DNA of 47,158 nt from a virus. The position numbers and the translations under genes are program-made. Numbering within the stretch: position 1 is the first letter of the stretch; every line of letters begins with the position of its first letter. Location: positions 1-47,158 of the IMG/VR virus record IMGVR_UViG_3300019487_000043; one strand, 5' to 3'. Of this stretch, positions 37,760-45,334 are shown piece by piece. The notes beneath the pieces were generated by a model, which ran no database searches, had not been told where the DNA came from, and saw nothing but the letters and a program-made list of their open reading frames with translations.

Positions 37760-38503
37760 TCAGCCCCGCACGGACGTGACAGGTTTTGTGAACACGCGAA
37801 TGCCTGCGATGGCCGTCTTGCCTTTAAGCGCCTGGACGACCTTCCGGATCGCGACGAGGTCCGGCACGAGGTACTCAGGCGGGATCTGGCTCGCGGCCAC
37901 CACCTCGAAGTCCCACACCTCTCGGAAGCTGACCCCGTCGACCTTGGGCGCGGCTTGGACTGCGACCGGCGGGAGGAACACCGGCCGGGGCGCGACAGTC
38001 GGGATGGCGATCGGCGCCGCCAGGATCCTCTCCATCGCCTGTACGTCGCCGGTTTGCTCCTTTTCCATCGCGGCGGCGAGCTGGCGCTCCTCAGCCTCAC
38101 GCTGGAGCCGGAGGCGCTCAGCCGCCACACGCTCGCGCTCCTGGGCCTCGAGCAACTCCTGCATGCGCTGCGCGGCTTCTTCGGCTTCGCGGCGAAGCCG
38201 CTCCTGTTCCTGCTGGTAGTCGGCGAGCTTGGGCTTGATAATCGCCTCAGCCTTCGCCGCCAGTACCGTGAGCCCGTCCAGTTTCGCCAGTGCTAACTGA
38301 TGGTTCCGGTGGGCCGCCGCCACCAGTGGCCGCATGAACGTCTTAGCCTCGGTCAGGTACGCCTTCACCAGCTTCAACAATTCCGCGGCTTCGCGGAAGG
38401 TCTCGTCGTCGGTGATCGTTACCATCTCGGCTCGCCGGACGAGGTCGGCGCCCTGCGAGTCCAGGGCCGGCGTGTCGAGGGTAGCCAGGGTTTCAGTCGT
38501 CAT
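37760..38503 (-). CDS. Recombination-module coiled-coil protein
   Basis: 247 residues: N-terminal helical domain (EMVTITDDETFREAAELLKL, then KTFMRPLVAAAHRNHQLALA), a long Glu/Arg coiled coil (LRREAEEAAQRMQELLEAQE) and a C-terminal alpha/beta domain (FREVWDFEVVAASQIPPEYL). This layout is common in phage operons next to RecT and an exonuclease; the N-terminal part is reminiscent of nuclease-inhibitor/DUF1351-like proteins. Overlaps the exonuclease by ATGA. Confidence 0.7.
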   Translation of the reverse strand: MTTETLATLDTPALDSQGADLVRRAEMVTITDDETFREAAELLKLVKAYLTEAKTFMRPLVAAAHRNHQLALAKLDGLTVLAAKAEAIIKPKLADYQQEQERLRREAEEAAQRMQELLEAQERERVAAERLRLQREAEERQLAAAMEKEQTGDVQAMERILAAPIAIPTVAPRPVFLPPVAVQAAPKVDGVSFREVWDFEVVAASQIPPEYLVPDLVAIRKVVQALKGKTAIAGIRVFTKPVTSVRG

Positions 38504-39060
38504 CGGGTCCTCCGCTTCGCGTGGTACACCACCACGGCCGCGGTGAACTCCTGCTCAGCCCGGCCGTGCGTGTCTAGCTCGTGGAATCGGTACGTCGCAT
38601 CGGCGCGCAGCTGTAGGGCCGCCGTGACCTCAATCGGCTCTGTCGGACGCGTCGCCTCCATGGCCATGCGGTAGGCTGCGAGTTGGCGTGCGGCGGCGTC
38701 GAGATCAAGCGATGCGGACGTCTTGAGGTCGATCAGGGCGCGTTTCGCGAGCAACCAGCCCCACAGATCAGGGTGTCCGCAGAACTTCCACCCGATGTGC
38801 TCGACCCGAAACTCTGCCGCGACCGGCTGGAACGCGCTCTCAGAGAGGAATGCCCTGAACGCGTGAAGATAGGGCGCTGTCGTCGGCGTGACATCGCTCT
38901 CGTCGAGATATCGGTAGACGACGGCCTCGGCGAGGGCATGAACGGCAACCCCGCGCGCTTGAGCTGCAGCGAGCACGTCGACGGGGATTCCCGAGAAGTC
39001 TGGGCCGAGGCCAGACTCCGCCAAGATCGCCGACACCCGTGGCCACGTGGGGGCGGTCAC
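38500..39060 (-). CDS. PD-(D/E)XK exonuclease (RecB/Cas4-like)
   Basis: 186 residues. RGVAVHALAEAVV supplies the conserved His near residue 41. AAEFRVEHIGWKFCGHPDLW and ALIDLKTSASLDLDAAARQL give E83, D98, D111 and K113, and QLAAY follows, all in the order of RecB/Cas4-type nucleases. With RecT it should form the phage recombination pair: 5'-3' resection then annealing. Confidence 0.85.
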   Translation of the reverse strand: MTAPTWPRVSAILAESGLGPDFSGIPVDVLAAAQARGVAVHALAEAVVYRYLDESDVTPTTAPYLHAFRAFLSESAFQPVAAEFRVEHIGWKFCGHPDLWGWLLAKRALIDLKTSASLDLDAAARQLAAYRMAMEATRPTEPIEVTAALQLRADATYRFHELDTHGRAEQEFTAAVVVYHAKRRTR

Positions 39061-39464
39061 AGTCGGGCTCGCCCGAGCGCCAAGTGACTCACATACGACT
39101 GCGAGACACCGAACCGACCAGCGATGTCCACTTGCCGCTGTCCCTGGTCGGCGACTAGCCGACGGATCTCTTCGACCTGGGCCTCGGTCAGCTTCGTCGC
39201 ACTGCCTCGGCGCACGTTGACGGTGTTCGTCACGGCCTCCAGGTGGGCAGGATTCACGCAGCCGCGGACGCGGCAGAGATGATCAAGGGTGAGACCGTGT
39301 GGTATAGGCCCCCGCAGCGTCGCGTAGACGACCCGATGAGCAAGCCTAGTTCGCCGCGCATCGTCCCCGACGATCCCGTAGCCGCTTGTGCGGGGGGCGA
39401 TGGGCGCCACCTCGCCACACCCGCACCGACAGAGGCCGTGCGTCACGCGCGGAAGGTCGCTCAC
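39057..39464 (-). CDS. HNH endonuclease with C-terminal helix-turn-helix (homing type)
   Basis: 135 residues from GTG overlapping the recT stop (GTGA). N-terminal Cys motif ([14 protein letters not shown]), then HNH core [39 protein letters not shown], then a short helix and an HTH ([20 protein letters not shown]). The NUMOD-like HTH tail is typical of homing endonucleases. It is tidily fitted between recT and the exonuclease rather than interrupting either. Confidence 0.85.
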   Translation of the reverse strand: MSDLPRVTHGLCRCGCGEVAPIAPRTSGYGIVGDDARRTRLAHRVVYATLRGPIPHGLTLDHLCRVRGCVNPAHLEAVTNTVNVRRGSATKLTEAQVEEIRRLVADQGQRQVDIAGRFGVSQSYVSHLALGRARL

Positions 39465-40300
39465 GCAGTCTTGCCCCGCGTCTTCAGCTCGGCGATCAGG
39501 TCGTCGTAGAGTGCGAGCGGAATCTCCTTGGTCGTGCTGAGCTGGTGGCCTGTGAGCAGCGTGTGGACCTGATCCTGATCCCACACGTGCGCGCGTGCGA
39601 TGTCCCAGAATCGCTTCTGCTGGGCCTCGGAGATCGTGCGCGGTGGCTCCGGAGTGTCCTCCTGGACGTCGGGCTCGCGCTCCTCCGGGGCGTCCAGCAC
39701 GACGCCCGCCGCCGACCCGCCCCCCGCATGCGCCATCTCCTCCGTGGTGTAGAGGCCCGACATCTCCATCGGGAACGCCTTGCGCAAGGCCAGCGCCTCG
39801 GCCACCTTGGCCAGCATCACATCCGGCATCTTCTCCCACATGGGAGAGATCATGGTCTTGTTGCCGTCGCGCGTGAACGTCTGGACGTAGCTCTGCCAGC
39901 GCGCGACCGCCCACAGCGGCTCACTGAATCCAGCGCGGAGCACACCGACCCGGGCAGCGGCCGGGGGCAAGGCGGCGAGCCACACGTCCTTCCAGGCGCC
40001 ATCCGGTCCGCACCAGGCGGGCCCGAGTTGCCCAGCGTACTTGCCCGTGCGCTCGGCGATCAGCCGCAGGCCGTCGATAGACACCTGCACGGCCATCACT
40101 TCGCGGCGTTCGCGGGTGTCCCATCGCTTGATCGCGTAGATCTGGCGGACGAACGGATCCAGCCCCGTACGCTGGCACTGCTGGACGAACAGGGCCAGCT
40201 CGTCGTCGGTCGCGCCCTTGGCGATCGTGCGCTTGACCAAAGCGACCTGGTCGGGACTCCATCGCGGACTCTCCTGCCTGGCCGCAATTTCGGTGCTCAT
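39461..40300 (-). CDS. bet: RecT/Bet-type single-strand annealing protein
   Basis: 279 residues. The Bet signature [20 protein letters not shown] is at 38-57, followed by [36 protein letters not shown] and [20 protein letters not shown], all characteristic of lambda Bet-family proteins. It anneals complementary strands after exonuclease resection. The C-terminal about 90 residues are acidic then helical ([20 protein letters not shown]). Confidence 0.92.
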   Translation of the reverse strand: MSTEIAARQESPRWSPDQVALVKRTIAKGATDDELALFVQQCQRTGLDPFVRQIYAIKRWDTRERREVMAVQVSIDGLRLIAERTGKYAGQLGPAWCGPDGAWKDVWLAALPPAAARVGVLRAGFSEPLWAVARWQSYVQTFTRDGNKTMISPMWEKMPDVMLAKVAEALALRKAFPMEMSGLYTTEEMAHAGGGSAAGVVLDAPEEREPDVQEDTPEPPRTISEAQQKRFWDIARAHVWDQDQVHTLLTGHQLSTTKEIPLALYDDLIAELKTRGKTA

Positions 40301-40707
40301 CGCTCGTCCTTTCTCGGCAAGTTCTCTGCCGCGTCGCGCACCGTCTGCTGGAGCATTTCGGCGAGGCGCTCGACCTCCTCGCGCAACTCAGCCTCTGAGA
40401 GCCGAAAGCATTTCAGCGCGTGGAGCGCGAGTACGGTGCAGCGCTGGTCGATCGTCATAGTCGCCATCTGTCCCCGTCCGTTTCTGATTCGTTCAGCGTC
40501 TTCTGGATTCACGAGGAGGGTCACATCCACGGTGCGGCCGGACGGCTGAGGAAGTCCGCCAGACACCGACGGATGTCGACCGTCGCCGGGGGAAGCGGAC
40601 ACCGTGGACGATTGAGTCACCGCGCGCTGCGCCGGCTTTCGACGATAGAAATGCAGCGCGATCGTATGCGACGGCAATTCGTATGCGCCCGGACGCGCGT
40701 CATTCAT
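40297..40707 (-). CDS. Early protein, unknown
   Basis: 136 residues. First 80 residues are Pro/Ser-rich with a strand-like [19 protein letters not shown]; the last 55 form two helices ([20 protein letters not shown]). An internal ATG (MATMTIDQ) could start a 55-residue form. Stop overlaps the recT ATG. Confidence 0.5.
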   Translation of the reverse strand: MNDARPGAYELPSHTIALHFYRRKPAQRAVTQSSTVSASPGDGRHPSVSGGLPQPSGRTVDVTLLVNPEDAERIRNGRGQMATMTIDQRCTVLALHALKCFRLSEAELREEVERLAEMLQQTVRDAAENLPRKDER

Positions 40708-40852
40708 AGCGCTTTGACAGCCAAGCGGCCGTGAGCCGGAGCGCTTCCGGGCCGCTGAATTTCTGCGCGCACAGCTCCTCGTACATCCTCCGAGCCGCCT
40801 TGGCCACGACGCCGACCGCCTCCAGGGCATCACGCTCTGCCCTCTCATCCAC
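40700..40852 (-). CDS. Small conserved-type phage protein (50 aa)
   Basis: From GTG overlapping the upstream TAG: DERAERDALEAVGVVAKAAR then YEELCAQKFSGPEALRLTAA. I recall that the C-terminal L-x-x-x-G-FS-x-x-EAL-RL-x-x-W pattern recurs in many phage small proteins. Function unknown. Confidence 0.6.
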   Translation of the reverse strand: MDERAERDALEAVGVVAKAARRMYEELCAQKFSGPEALRLTAAWLSKRYE

Positions 40853-41046
40853 TACAGCGAGATCCCCAGGCGCTTCGCCCACTCAGCGTCGGCGGTCGTA
40901 TAATCCCTGCCAGGCCAGCATGCGCACTGATCTCGCATGGCCTGCCACCGCTCGTACTCGCGGTCTGCCTCGGTGGCCACGTGCCACGCGGCCGTGATCA
41001 CGACGCCAGCCACACCGCCGACGATGAGCCCGAGCAGGAAGGTCAT
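40852..41046 (-). CDS. Small membrane-anchored protein (64 aa)
   Basis: N-terminal hydrophobic helix MTFLLGLIVGGVAGVVITAA, then a cytoplasm- or periplasm-facing helix with two Cys (RDQCACWPGRDYTTADAEWA). ATGA overlap with the gene upstream. A superinfection-exclusion type role is possible for early membrane proteins but not supported further. Confidence 0.6.
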   Translation of the reverse strand: MTFLLGLIVGGVAGVVITAAWHVATEADREYERWQAMRDQCACWPGRDYTTADAEWAKRLGISL

Positions 41047-41390
41047 GCGCCCTCCTCCGGCGGCGGCGGCGGCGCCAGCTTGTCGGCGAACGGCTTGAAG
41101 AACGAGGCCACGTGCTCGGCGAGCTTGTCGCTGACCGCGACCCGCATCAGCGCGCCAGACCGGAGCGCCATCTCGATCAGCGTCATGGCGTCCTTGTCGG
41201 CGATCCCCATGCCGCGCAGCTGCTTGTACATGGTGCCCACCTCGTTGGCGACGCGCACGGCAGGATCGTCGGGGTTGGCCTGGTCGTAGAGGGCGACGAT
41301 CTGGTCGACGCACGGACTCGGGCCCGCGGCGGTACGCGCAGCGATCAGGACGGCAGCCAGCACGTCACGCGGCGGATGCTTGATGGCCAT
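41043..41390 (-). CDS. Early helical protein, unknown
   Basis: 115 residues (MAIKHPPRDVLAAVLIAART, EVGTMYKQLRGMGIADKDAM, ending in a PPPPPEEGA tail). Helical; no motif recognised. Confidence 0.6.
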   Translation of the reverse strand: MAIKHPPRDVLAAVLIAARTAAGPSPCVDQIVALYDQANPDDPAVRVANEVGTMYKQLRGMGIADKDAMTLIEMALRSGALMRVAVSDKLAEHVASFFKPFADKLAPPPPPEEGA

Positions 41391-41392
41391 CT

Positions 41393-41605
41393 CTACTCAT
41401 CTCCTCGCGCTTCGAGCGTGCGGATCCGCTTGGACCGCACGATCGACGGCCGACCTTGGCCGGCCCCCTTCACGCTGACGGAGGCATACTGCTCGCCGGG
41501 GTGTGTGTAGGCCAAGTGCCACTCAGCCACCGCGCGCGCCACCGCGCGTCCGGACACCGCCTCGTGGAACGCACAGGCGCGGCAGCCGACGCTGTAGATT
41601 GTCAT
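41393..41605 (-). CDS. Small CxxC/HxxxxH protein
   Basis: 70 residues. SVGCRACAFHEAVSGRAVAR followed by AVAEWHLAYTHPGE gives C-x2-C plus two His spaced like a treble-clef or C2H2 zinc finger. A basic C-terminus (RPSIVRSKRIRTLEARG) suggests nucleic-acid binding. Confidence 0.6.
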   Translation of the reverse strand: MTIYSVGCRACAFHEAVSGRAVARAVAEWHLAYTHPGEQYASVSVKGAGQGRPSIVRSKRIRTLEARGDE

Positions 41606-41612
41606 GTCGGCG

Positions 41613-41699
41613 TTACCCCGCCATCATCAGCATGAGCAGCGCGATCACCAGGACGTCGGCGAGCGCGATGAGGGCAGCGACCCCCGCAGCCGCCGTCAT
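41613..41699 (-). CDS. Micro membrane protein (28 aa)
   Basis: MTAAAGVAALIALADVLVIA and then LLMLMMAG: one hydrophobic helix. ATG overlaps the upstream stop (ATGA). Confidence 0.45.
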   Translation of the reverse strand: MTAAAGVAALIALADVLVIALLMLMMAG

Positions 41700-42385
41700 C
41701 GCGGGCACCAGGAAAACCACGTGTCAAGACCGGGGATGATCGACGTCTGGTACCGGACGATGCCGGGCGCTGTCAGGGTAATCCGGGCGCTGTCAGGGTA
41801 AATATCGTCGGCCCCGTGAATCGGTACATCCCCGATCCAGAGCGTCTCGTAGTGGCCGCTGAGATCGCCCCACTGGAGGTGCAGCATGCTGTCCTCAGCG
41901 ATATCCACCTGGATCGGCAGCGGCTCCGTTTGCCCGCTCACCGGCTTAGTCCCATCCCCGAGGTCATGGAGATACCAGGCGGACGGTTGTGTCATCGAGA
42001 GCGGCAGCGTGCTCAGGTCCAGAAATCGAGGGAAGGCCGGGAACTTGTGGAACATACCACCAAGGTACTGAATCACCCCGAGCCCACCGTCCGGCTTGGC
42101 GTAGGTGTGGCCGATCAGGGCGATATCCGTCGGCGAGGTGAAGTAGAGATCCCCACGCGATCCGCCCTCGTTGCCCAGCCGCCAGAGGGTGAAGTCCCCG
42201 CCGACGCTGGTGAGATGCCAGTCCGTCCCTGGCTGCGACCCGCAGAGGTAATGCGTCCGCGCCATCTGCGCGTTGGGGAAATACCAGGCGAGATCCAGGA
42301 CCGCGGCGCCGTGAGCCCGCGCCACGGCCGGAGTGAGCGCCGCCGCCGCCGCAGCAGCGAACGATGCAATATACAGCCCCCGCAT
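41696..42385 (-). CDS. Exported protein in the early operon (moron-like)
   Basis: 229 residues. Signal peptide MRGLYIASFAAAAAAALTPA (start set by GGGAGG nine bases upstream), then a beta-rich domain (LDLAWYFPNAQMARTHYLCG, ALIGHTYAKPDGGLGVIQYL, SMLHLQWGDLSGHYETLWIG). A periplasmic protein among early genes is out of place and suggests a moron that alters the lysogen envelope. A 20-bp direct tandem repeat lies in its 3' part (41763-41801). The 111 bp upstream (42386-42496) hold nothing I recognise. Confidence 0.65.
   Translation of the reverse strand: MRGLYIASFAAAAAAALTPAVARAHGAAVLDLAWYFPNAQMARTHYLCGSQPGTDWHLTSVGGDFTLWRLGNEGGSRGDLYFTSPTDIALIGHTYAKPDGGLGVIQYLGGMFHKFPAFPRFLDLSTLPLSMTQPSAWYLHDLGDGTKPVSGQTEPLPIQVDIAEDSMLHLQWGDLSGHYETLWIGDVPIHGADDIYPDSARITLTAPGIVRYQTSIIPGLDTWFSWCPR
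41763..41801. repeat. Tandem duplication of about 20 bp inside the exported-protein gene
   Basis: CCGGGCGCTGTCAGGGTAA occurs at 41763-41781 and again at 41783-41801. The period (20) is not a multiple of three, yet the protein reads sensibly on both sides, so it is either old or compensated. Confidence 0.7.
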
Positions 42386-42496
42386 GCCGATGCCTCCCCT
42401 CATCATCATGACCACGTGCCTGTCTGCGTGCGATATGTGATCCGCCGGTATAGCACCGAGGTTCCCAGAGATTCGCCCCCCCCTCCCCCGGGGCGC

Positions 42497-42757
42497 TCAC
42501 GTTGTCACCCCGAGCACGCGCTGGCCGGTGAGCGTGGCGACGGCGCGGCAGATCTCGGGGAAGGTGACGCGCTGGTAGTGTTCGACATCCTCCGGGGGCC
42601 AGGCCGGCGACGGTGGGGCGTCCCACTGGCACTGGACGCCATCTAGATCCAGTACACCGGGGCGGGGCATGCGCATCAGGTACACGTCGCAGGCGTTACC
42701 CGAGGGGAGCGTCCAGGAGCCAAGGTATCGACGGGGAAGCAGGGTGGAGAGCTTCAT
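42497..42757 (-). CDS. Early protein downstream of the operator cluster
   Basis: 86 residues (MKLSTLLPRRYLGSWTLPSG, CDVYLMRMPRPGVLDLDGVQ, FPEICRAVATLTGQRVLGVT). Alpha/beta, no known motif. It is the first gene after the inverted-repeat cluster at 42758-42902, so it is the gene most directly controlled by it. Confidence 0.6.
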   Translation of the reverse strand: MKLSTLLPRRYLGSWTLPSGNACDVYLMRMPRPGVLDLDGVQCQWDAPPSPAWPPEDVEHYQRVTFPEICRAVATLTGQRVLGVTT

Positions 42758-42902
42758 CTGGCGGCTCCGGGAGCCGAACCCTTCCGCGAATACTTCCCTG
42801 AACCCTTCCCCCTATAGGGTGGGAAGGGTTGTAGGGTTCCGAATGACACGAACCCTACACGGCTGTTGGGAAGTATTCGAAGTGTGTGATTCGATAGAGA
42901 AT
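42758..42902. promoter_or_regulatory. Dense operator/iteron cluster
   Basis: Within 145 bp: CGAATACTTCCC (42787-42798) and its inverse GGGAAGTATTCG (42868-42879); a 30-bp near palindrome AACCCTTCCC / GGGAAGGGTT (42801-42810 with 42821-42830) around CCTATAGG; and GTAGGGTT / AACCCTAC (42831-42838 with 42851-42858). GAACCC occurs repeatedly in both orientations. The GGGAAGTATTC sequence also overlaps the leftward promoter at 44047. Repressor stoperators, a replication origin with iterons, or a partition site all fit. No clean promoter is visible. Confidence 0.75.
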
Positions 42903-43094
42903 TCATTCAGCCCCACCCTCGAACCCTTTCAAAAGGGCTCTCGACGAGACGCCAGGCCATAAATTGAACGTCCAGTGGAGCGAGTACGTCCCCGGCCATG
43001 GATCCGGCCACGCGGAGACCGCGAAGGGCCACGACGTTCCGTTCAGGCAGTCGTGGAGCAGCGTGAAGTCAGGGGCCGGACGAGGCGTGATCAT
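42903..43094 (-). CDS. Early small protein, unknown
   Basis: 63 residues (PAPDFTLLHDCLNGTSWPFA, GTYSLHWTFNLWPGVSSRAL), Trp/Pro-rich. ATGA overlap upstream. Ends at the operator cluster. Confidence 0.55.
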   Translation of the reverse strand: MITPRPAPDFTLLHDCLNGTSWPFAVSAWPDPWPGTYSLHWTFNLWPGVSSRALLKGFEGGAE

Positions 43095-43291
43095 CGCGTC
43101 ACAACCCGCCGCACCGCCGAGTCGTAGGCGTCCGCGAGATCCCAGCCGCGCCGCAACTCGTGGCCGATCAGGCGTAGATCCTCCATGCTCACCAGCACGT
43201 CACGTGCGCGGAGGTGCATCGCCTTTTGCTCCTGCCCCTGGACCCGCCCCTGGACCCGGCGGTGCTTGGCCTCCCACTGTTCGCGGTTCAT
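43091..43291 (-). CDS. Early small helical protein, unknown
   Basis: 66 residues (MNREQWEAKHRRVQGRVQGQ, VLVSMEDLRLIGHELRRGWD), basic and helical. Overlaps neighbours by ATGA. Confidence 0.55.
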   Translation of the reverse strand: MNREQWEAKHRRVQGRVQGQEQKAMHLRARDVLVSMEDLRLIGHELRRGWDLADAYDSAVRRVVTR

Positions 43292-43500
43292 AGCTCCTCG
43301 CTGCCCTGCTGGAGGGCGATGGCTGTGTGATTGCGCTCGTCGCTGAGCGTGATCCGCGCCGTCGGGTACTGGGCGCAGATCGACTCGAAGCGCCGCGTGG
43401 CATGCCCGAGATCTCCTGACTCCACGATCGGCCCCGGCTCGCCCGCCATGTAGATGGCGTAGCGCGGCGTGCGCACTGCGGCGGGGAAGCGGCGGCTCAC
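43288..43500 (-). CDS. Early small protein, unknown
   Basis: 70 residues from GTG overlapping the stop of the 17-codon leader ORF (GTGA). Alpha/beta (TPRYAIYMAGEPGPIVESGD, RITLSDERNHTAIALQQGSE). Confidence 0.55.
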   Translation of the reverse strand: MSRRFPAAVRTPRYAIYMAGEPGPIVESGDLGHATRRFESICAQYPTARITLSDERNHTAIALQQGSEEL

Positions 43501-43550
43501 CGGGCGGCCCCGTATGACGAGAGAACCTGCGTGTGACGCCGTATGCTCAT
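43497..43550 (-). CDS. 17-codon leader ORF
   Basis: ATG at 43550 lies nine bases after GGGAGG; the peptide (MSIRRHTQVLSSYGAAR) ends in a TGA that overlaps the next GTG. The ribosome site is better than that of the following gene, so this may be a leader for coupled initiation. Confidence 0.4.
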   Translation of the reverse strand: MSIRRHTQVLSSYGAAR

Positions 43551-43553
43551 GTG

Positions 43554-43793
43554 TTACAGCCTCCCGAAACCCGTCATACCGATAGAAGCTTCCGCAGAGG
43601 CCTGCGCCTGCACGATGCTGAGGGCGTACATGGCGAGGCGACGGACGAACCGTGAGGGCTCCTCAGCGCGCAGGCGGGCCGCCTGGCAGATCGCGGACCA
43701 TTCGCTCGGGCTGAACCGGATTGAGCGCGGCTCACGCGACTCCATCCGGGGCATCATCTCGCCCAGAGGCTTGCGCAGGGCCGATGCGCTCAC
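43554..43793 (-). CDS. Ribbon-helix-helix (CopG/Arc-like) regulator
   Basis: 79 residues. REPRSIRFSPSEWSAICQAA followed by RAEEPSRFVRRLAMYALSIV has the RHH pattern: a short basic strand, helix, turn with S-x-F-V-R, helix. ATGA overlap with the HTH gene. It is probably part of the early regulatory switch. Confidence 0.65.
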   Translation of the reverse strand: MSASALRKPLGEMMPRMESREPRSIRFSPSEWSAICQAARLRAEEPSRFVRRLAMYALSIVQAQASAEASIGMTGFGRL

Positions 43794-44026
43794 GCCGGGA
43801 TCTCCTGGCGGGCCTGGGCTTCTATCCGACCCGTGGAGACCAGCGTGTTAAACGCCCGCTCCACCTTCGCTGATGTGCGCTGCCCGTCTACCCAGAACTT
43901 GACCATCCGCCACGTGACGTCAGCCAATCGGGCCACGTCGTCGTACGTGTGCCCGGAGGCTCGAAGCTGGGCCTTGATGCCCTCCCGTCGCCGATTTGCT
44001 TTCGTCCGCGCCCTAGTGGTACTCAT
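43790..44026 (-). CDS. HTH DNA-binding protein, first gene of leftward operon (Cro-like)
   Basis: 78 residues with a compact HTH: GHTYDDVARLADVTWRMVKF then WVDGQRTSAKVERAFNTLV. Its size and position as the first leftward gene, directly after a promoter with operator and divergent from another likely regulator, fit a Cro-type repressor/switch protein. The basic N-terminus RARTKANRRR may help DNA binding. Confidence 0.75.
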   Translation of the reverse strand: MSTTRARTKANRRREGIKAQLRASGHTYDDVARLADVTWRMVKFWVDGQRTSAKVERAFNTLVSTGRIEAQARQEIPA

Positions 44027-44043
44027 GTGCAGGTTCAGGTGCT

Positions 44044-44076
44044 GGGAGAATACTTCCCGTTTTGGGAGATTGTCAA
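44044..44076 (-). promoter_or_regulatory. Leftward early promoter with overlapping operator
   Basis: On the minus strand TTGACA (44076-44071), 18-nt spacer, TATTCT (44052-44047). The -10 is embedded in GGGAGAATACTTCCC (44044-44058), whose ends form GGGA...TCCC. Another GGGA at 44064-44067 pairs with the nearby TCCC. The same GAATACTTCCC occurs at the 42.8-kb cluster. A repressor here would shut off the whole leftward lytic operon. Confidence 0.75.
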
Positions 44077-44100
44077 GTGGAATTTTCAGGGAGTGTATAA

Positions 44101-44466
44101 ATGGGCAGGAAACCTGACGAACCAGACCTTGACCTGCCGCCCCTGACGTTCAAGCAGGCCGCGTGGTTGTTCGACGTCGACGAGGGCGAATTCATGATGT
44201 GGGCGATGAAGACCGTCCGGGTGTCTCCAGGAAGGTGGGGCGAATATGAGTCCGGCAAGCGGACGCTACCGGAGAAGTTGATTCGGCGCCGCCTCACGGA
44301 GAAGCGAAGAGAAGCCGAGGCGAGTCAGGCCCGCATACAGAGATCAATGCAACTCTCCGCCCGAAAAGACGAAAAAGAGCGCGGCAGGGTGATCGGAACG
44401 CAGTTCCTCCAGGCACGGGCTCGTCGCGAGAAATCAAAGGTCGATAGGGGCGCTGGCGCTGGATAA
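44101..44466 (+). CDS. Probable XRE-like repressor (CI-type), divergent from Cro-like gene
   Basis: 121 residues. TFKQAAWLFDVDEGEFMMWA then MKTVRVSPGRWGEYESGKRT resembles a degenerate XRE helix-turn-helix ending in the W-x-x-YExGKRxxP motif. The C-terminal 60 residues are a basic helix, with no peptidase domain, so it is not a LexA-like cleavable repressor. Divergent orientation across a 74-bp operator region supports an immunity role. TATAAA directly before ATG leaves its promoter unclear. Confidence 0.6.
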   Translation: MGRKPDEPDLDLPPLTFKQAAWLFDVDEGEFMMWAMKTVRVSPGRWGEYESGKRTLPEKLIRRRLTEKRREAEASQARIQRSMQLSARKDEKERGRVIGTQFLQARARREKSKVDRGAGAG

Positions 44467-44480
44467 CCGAGGAGGATCCG

Positions 44481-45077
44481 ATGGCCATTCAACCGTGCCG
44501 GGAGTGCGGGAAGGATGTCTCGACGGAAGCGCCCGCGTGCCCTCACTGCGGGACACCGAATCCGATCGACGTGCCGACTCCTGCCCCGAGCGTCGCTCCA
44601 GCCAAGACGAAACGTCGCCGGTGGCCGTGGATCGCGCTCGGAGCCTTCGCCCTCCTCGCCATGTGCACGACCATGAACCAGTTACGATCGGGGTCTGGCA
44701 CCCCGACACCGTCGAAGCCCGCGACTCCGGCGGCCACGCCAGCGCCGACGAAGATGCCCGCGCGCCTGGTAATTACGCTGGAGAAGGTCGAGTATGACCA
44801 CGGATTCTTCAAGGTATTCGGGATCGCCAAAAATGAGGGCGAGATGCCGGCTTCGGGACCACTGGTGCAACTGGAGGTCTTCACCGATGACGGGCGGACG
44901 CTATTAGGGAGAGCCGTCCTAGCCCCGATAGGGTACATCGGCAAGGCGATGGTGCCTGGGGAAACCGGGGCGATCGAGTTGACGGTGCGGGTTCCGGGTG
45001 AACGCAGCCGGGTAAAGTGGCAGGTGTCCTCCAACCTTCCCTACGAGATCAAGGACACTAGCAAGGGGAAGAAATAG
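44481..45077 (+). CDS. Zinc-ribbon membrane protein with FxLYD-like extracytoplasmic domain
   Basis: 198 residues. N-terminal zinc ribbon (PCRECGKDVSTEAPACPHCG), a basic stretch, a transmembrane helix at about 50-68 (WPWIALGAFALLAMCTTMN), a Pro/Thr-rich linker, then a beta-sandwich (FKVFGIAKNEGEMPASGPLV) reminiscent of FxLYD domains (F-V-x-G-x-V-x-N). Cytoplasmic ribbon and exported domain would face opposite sides. GGAGGA precedes ATG. Transcribed in the lysogeny direction, so a lysogen envelope modifier is possible. Confidence 0.7.
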   Translation: MAIQPCRECGKDVSTEAPACPHCGTPNPIDVPTPAPSVAPAKTKRRRWPWIALGAFALLAMCTTMNQLRSGSGTPTPSKPATPAATPAPTKMPARLVITLEKVEYDHGFFKVFGIAKNEGEMPASGPLVQLEVFTDDGRTLLGRAVLAPIGYIGKAMVPGETGAIELTVRVPGERSRVKWQVSSNLPYEIKDTSKGKK

Positions 45078-45269
45078 ACGACCTGGTCGAGACAAGCCGG
45101 AACTGAGGAGGCCCCCCTCCCCGGAGGATTCCCGGCCACCCCCGGCCCCGACGCGGTCGGCCGCACGTTTCAATGGGGGTCGGTGCAGCAGATCCGTCAG
45201 GGGAGGCGTGTCAGAAAATCCATATATTTCCGCTAGTTACTGCGCGCCGGTGATAATTTCGCCGGGGGC

Positions 45270-45303
45270 TTGACACCACGCTGTAGCGTGCTACAGTAGA
45301 GGT
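45270..45303 (+). promoter_or_regulatory. Promoter with palindromic operator, copy 1
   Basis: TTGACA (45270-45275), 16-nt spacer, TACAGT (45292-45297). The perfect palindrome TGTAGC-GT-GCTACA (45282-45295) covers the spacer end and the -10, so a bound dimer would block RNA polymerase. The palindrome and following bases, 22 bp in all, recur exactly at 45916-45937. The rest of the gap 45078-45269 shows no gene. Confidence 0.75.
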
Positions 45304-45334
45304 ATGACGTATCACACACGAGGAGGAGACGACG

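Noticed and set aside
44066-44101. Rightward promoter TTGTCA/TATAAA for the XRE-like gene
   Set aside because: The spacing is 20 bp and the -10 would overlap the ATG; not defensible.
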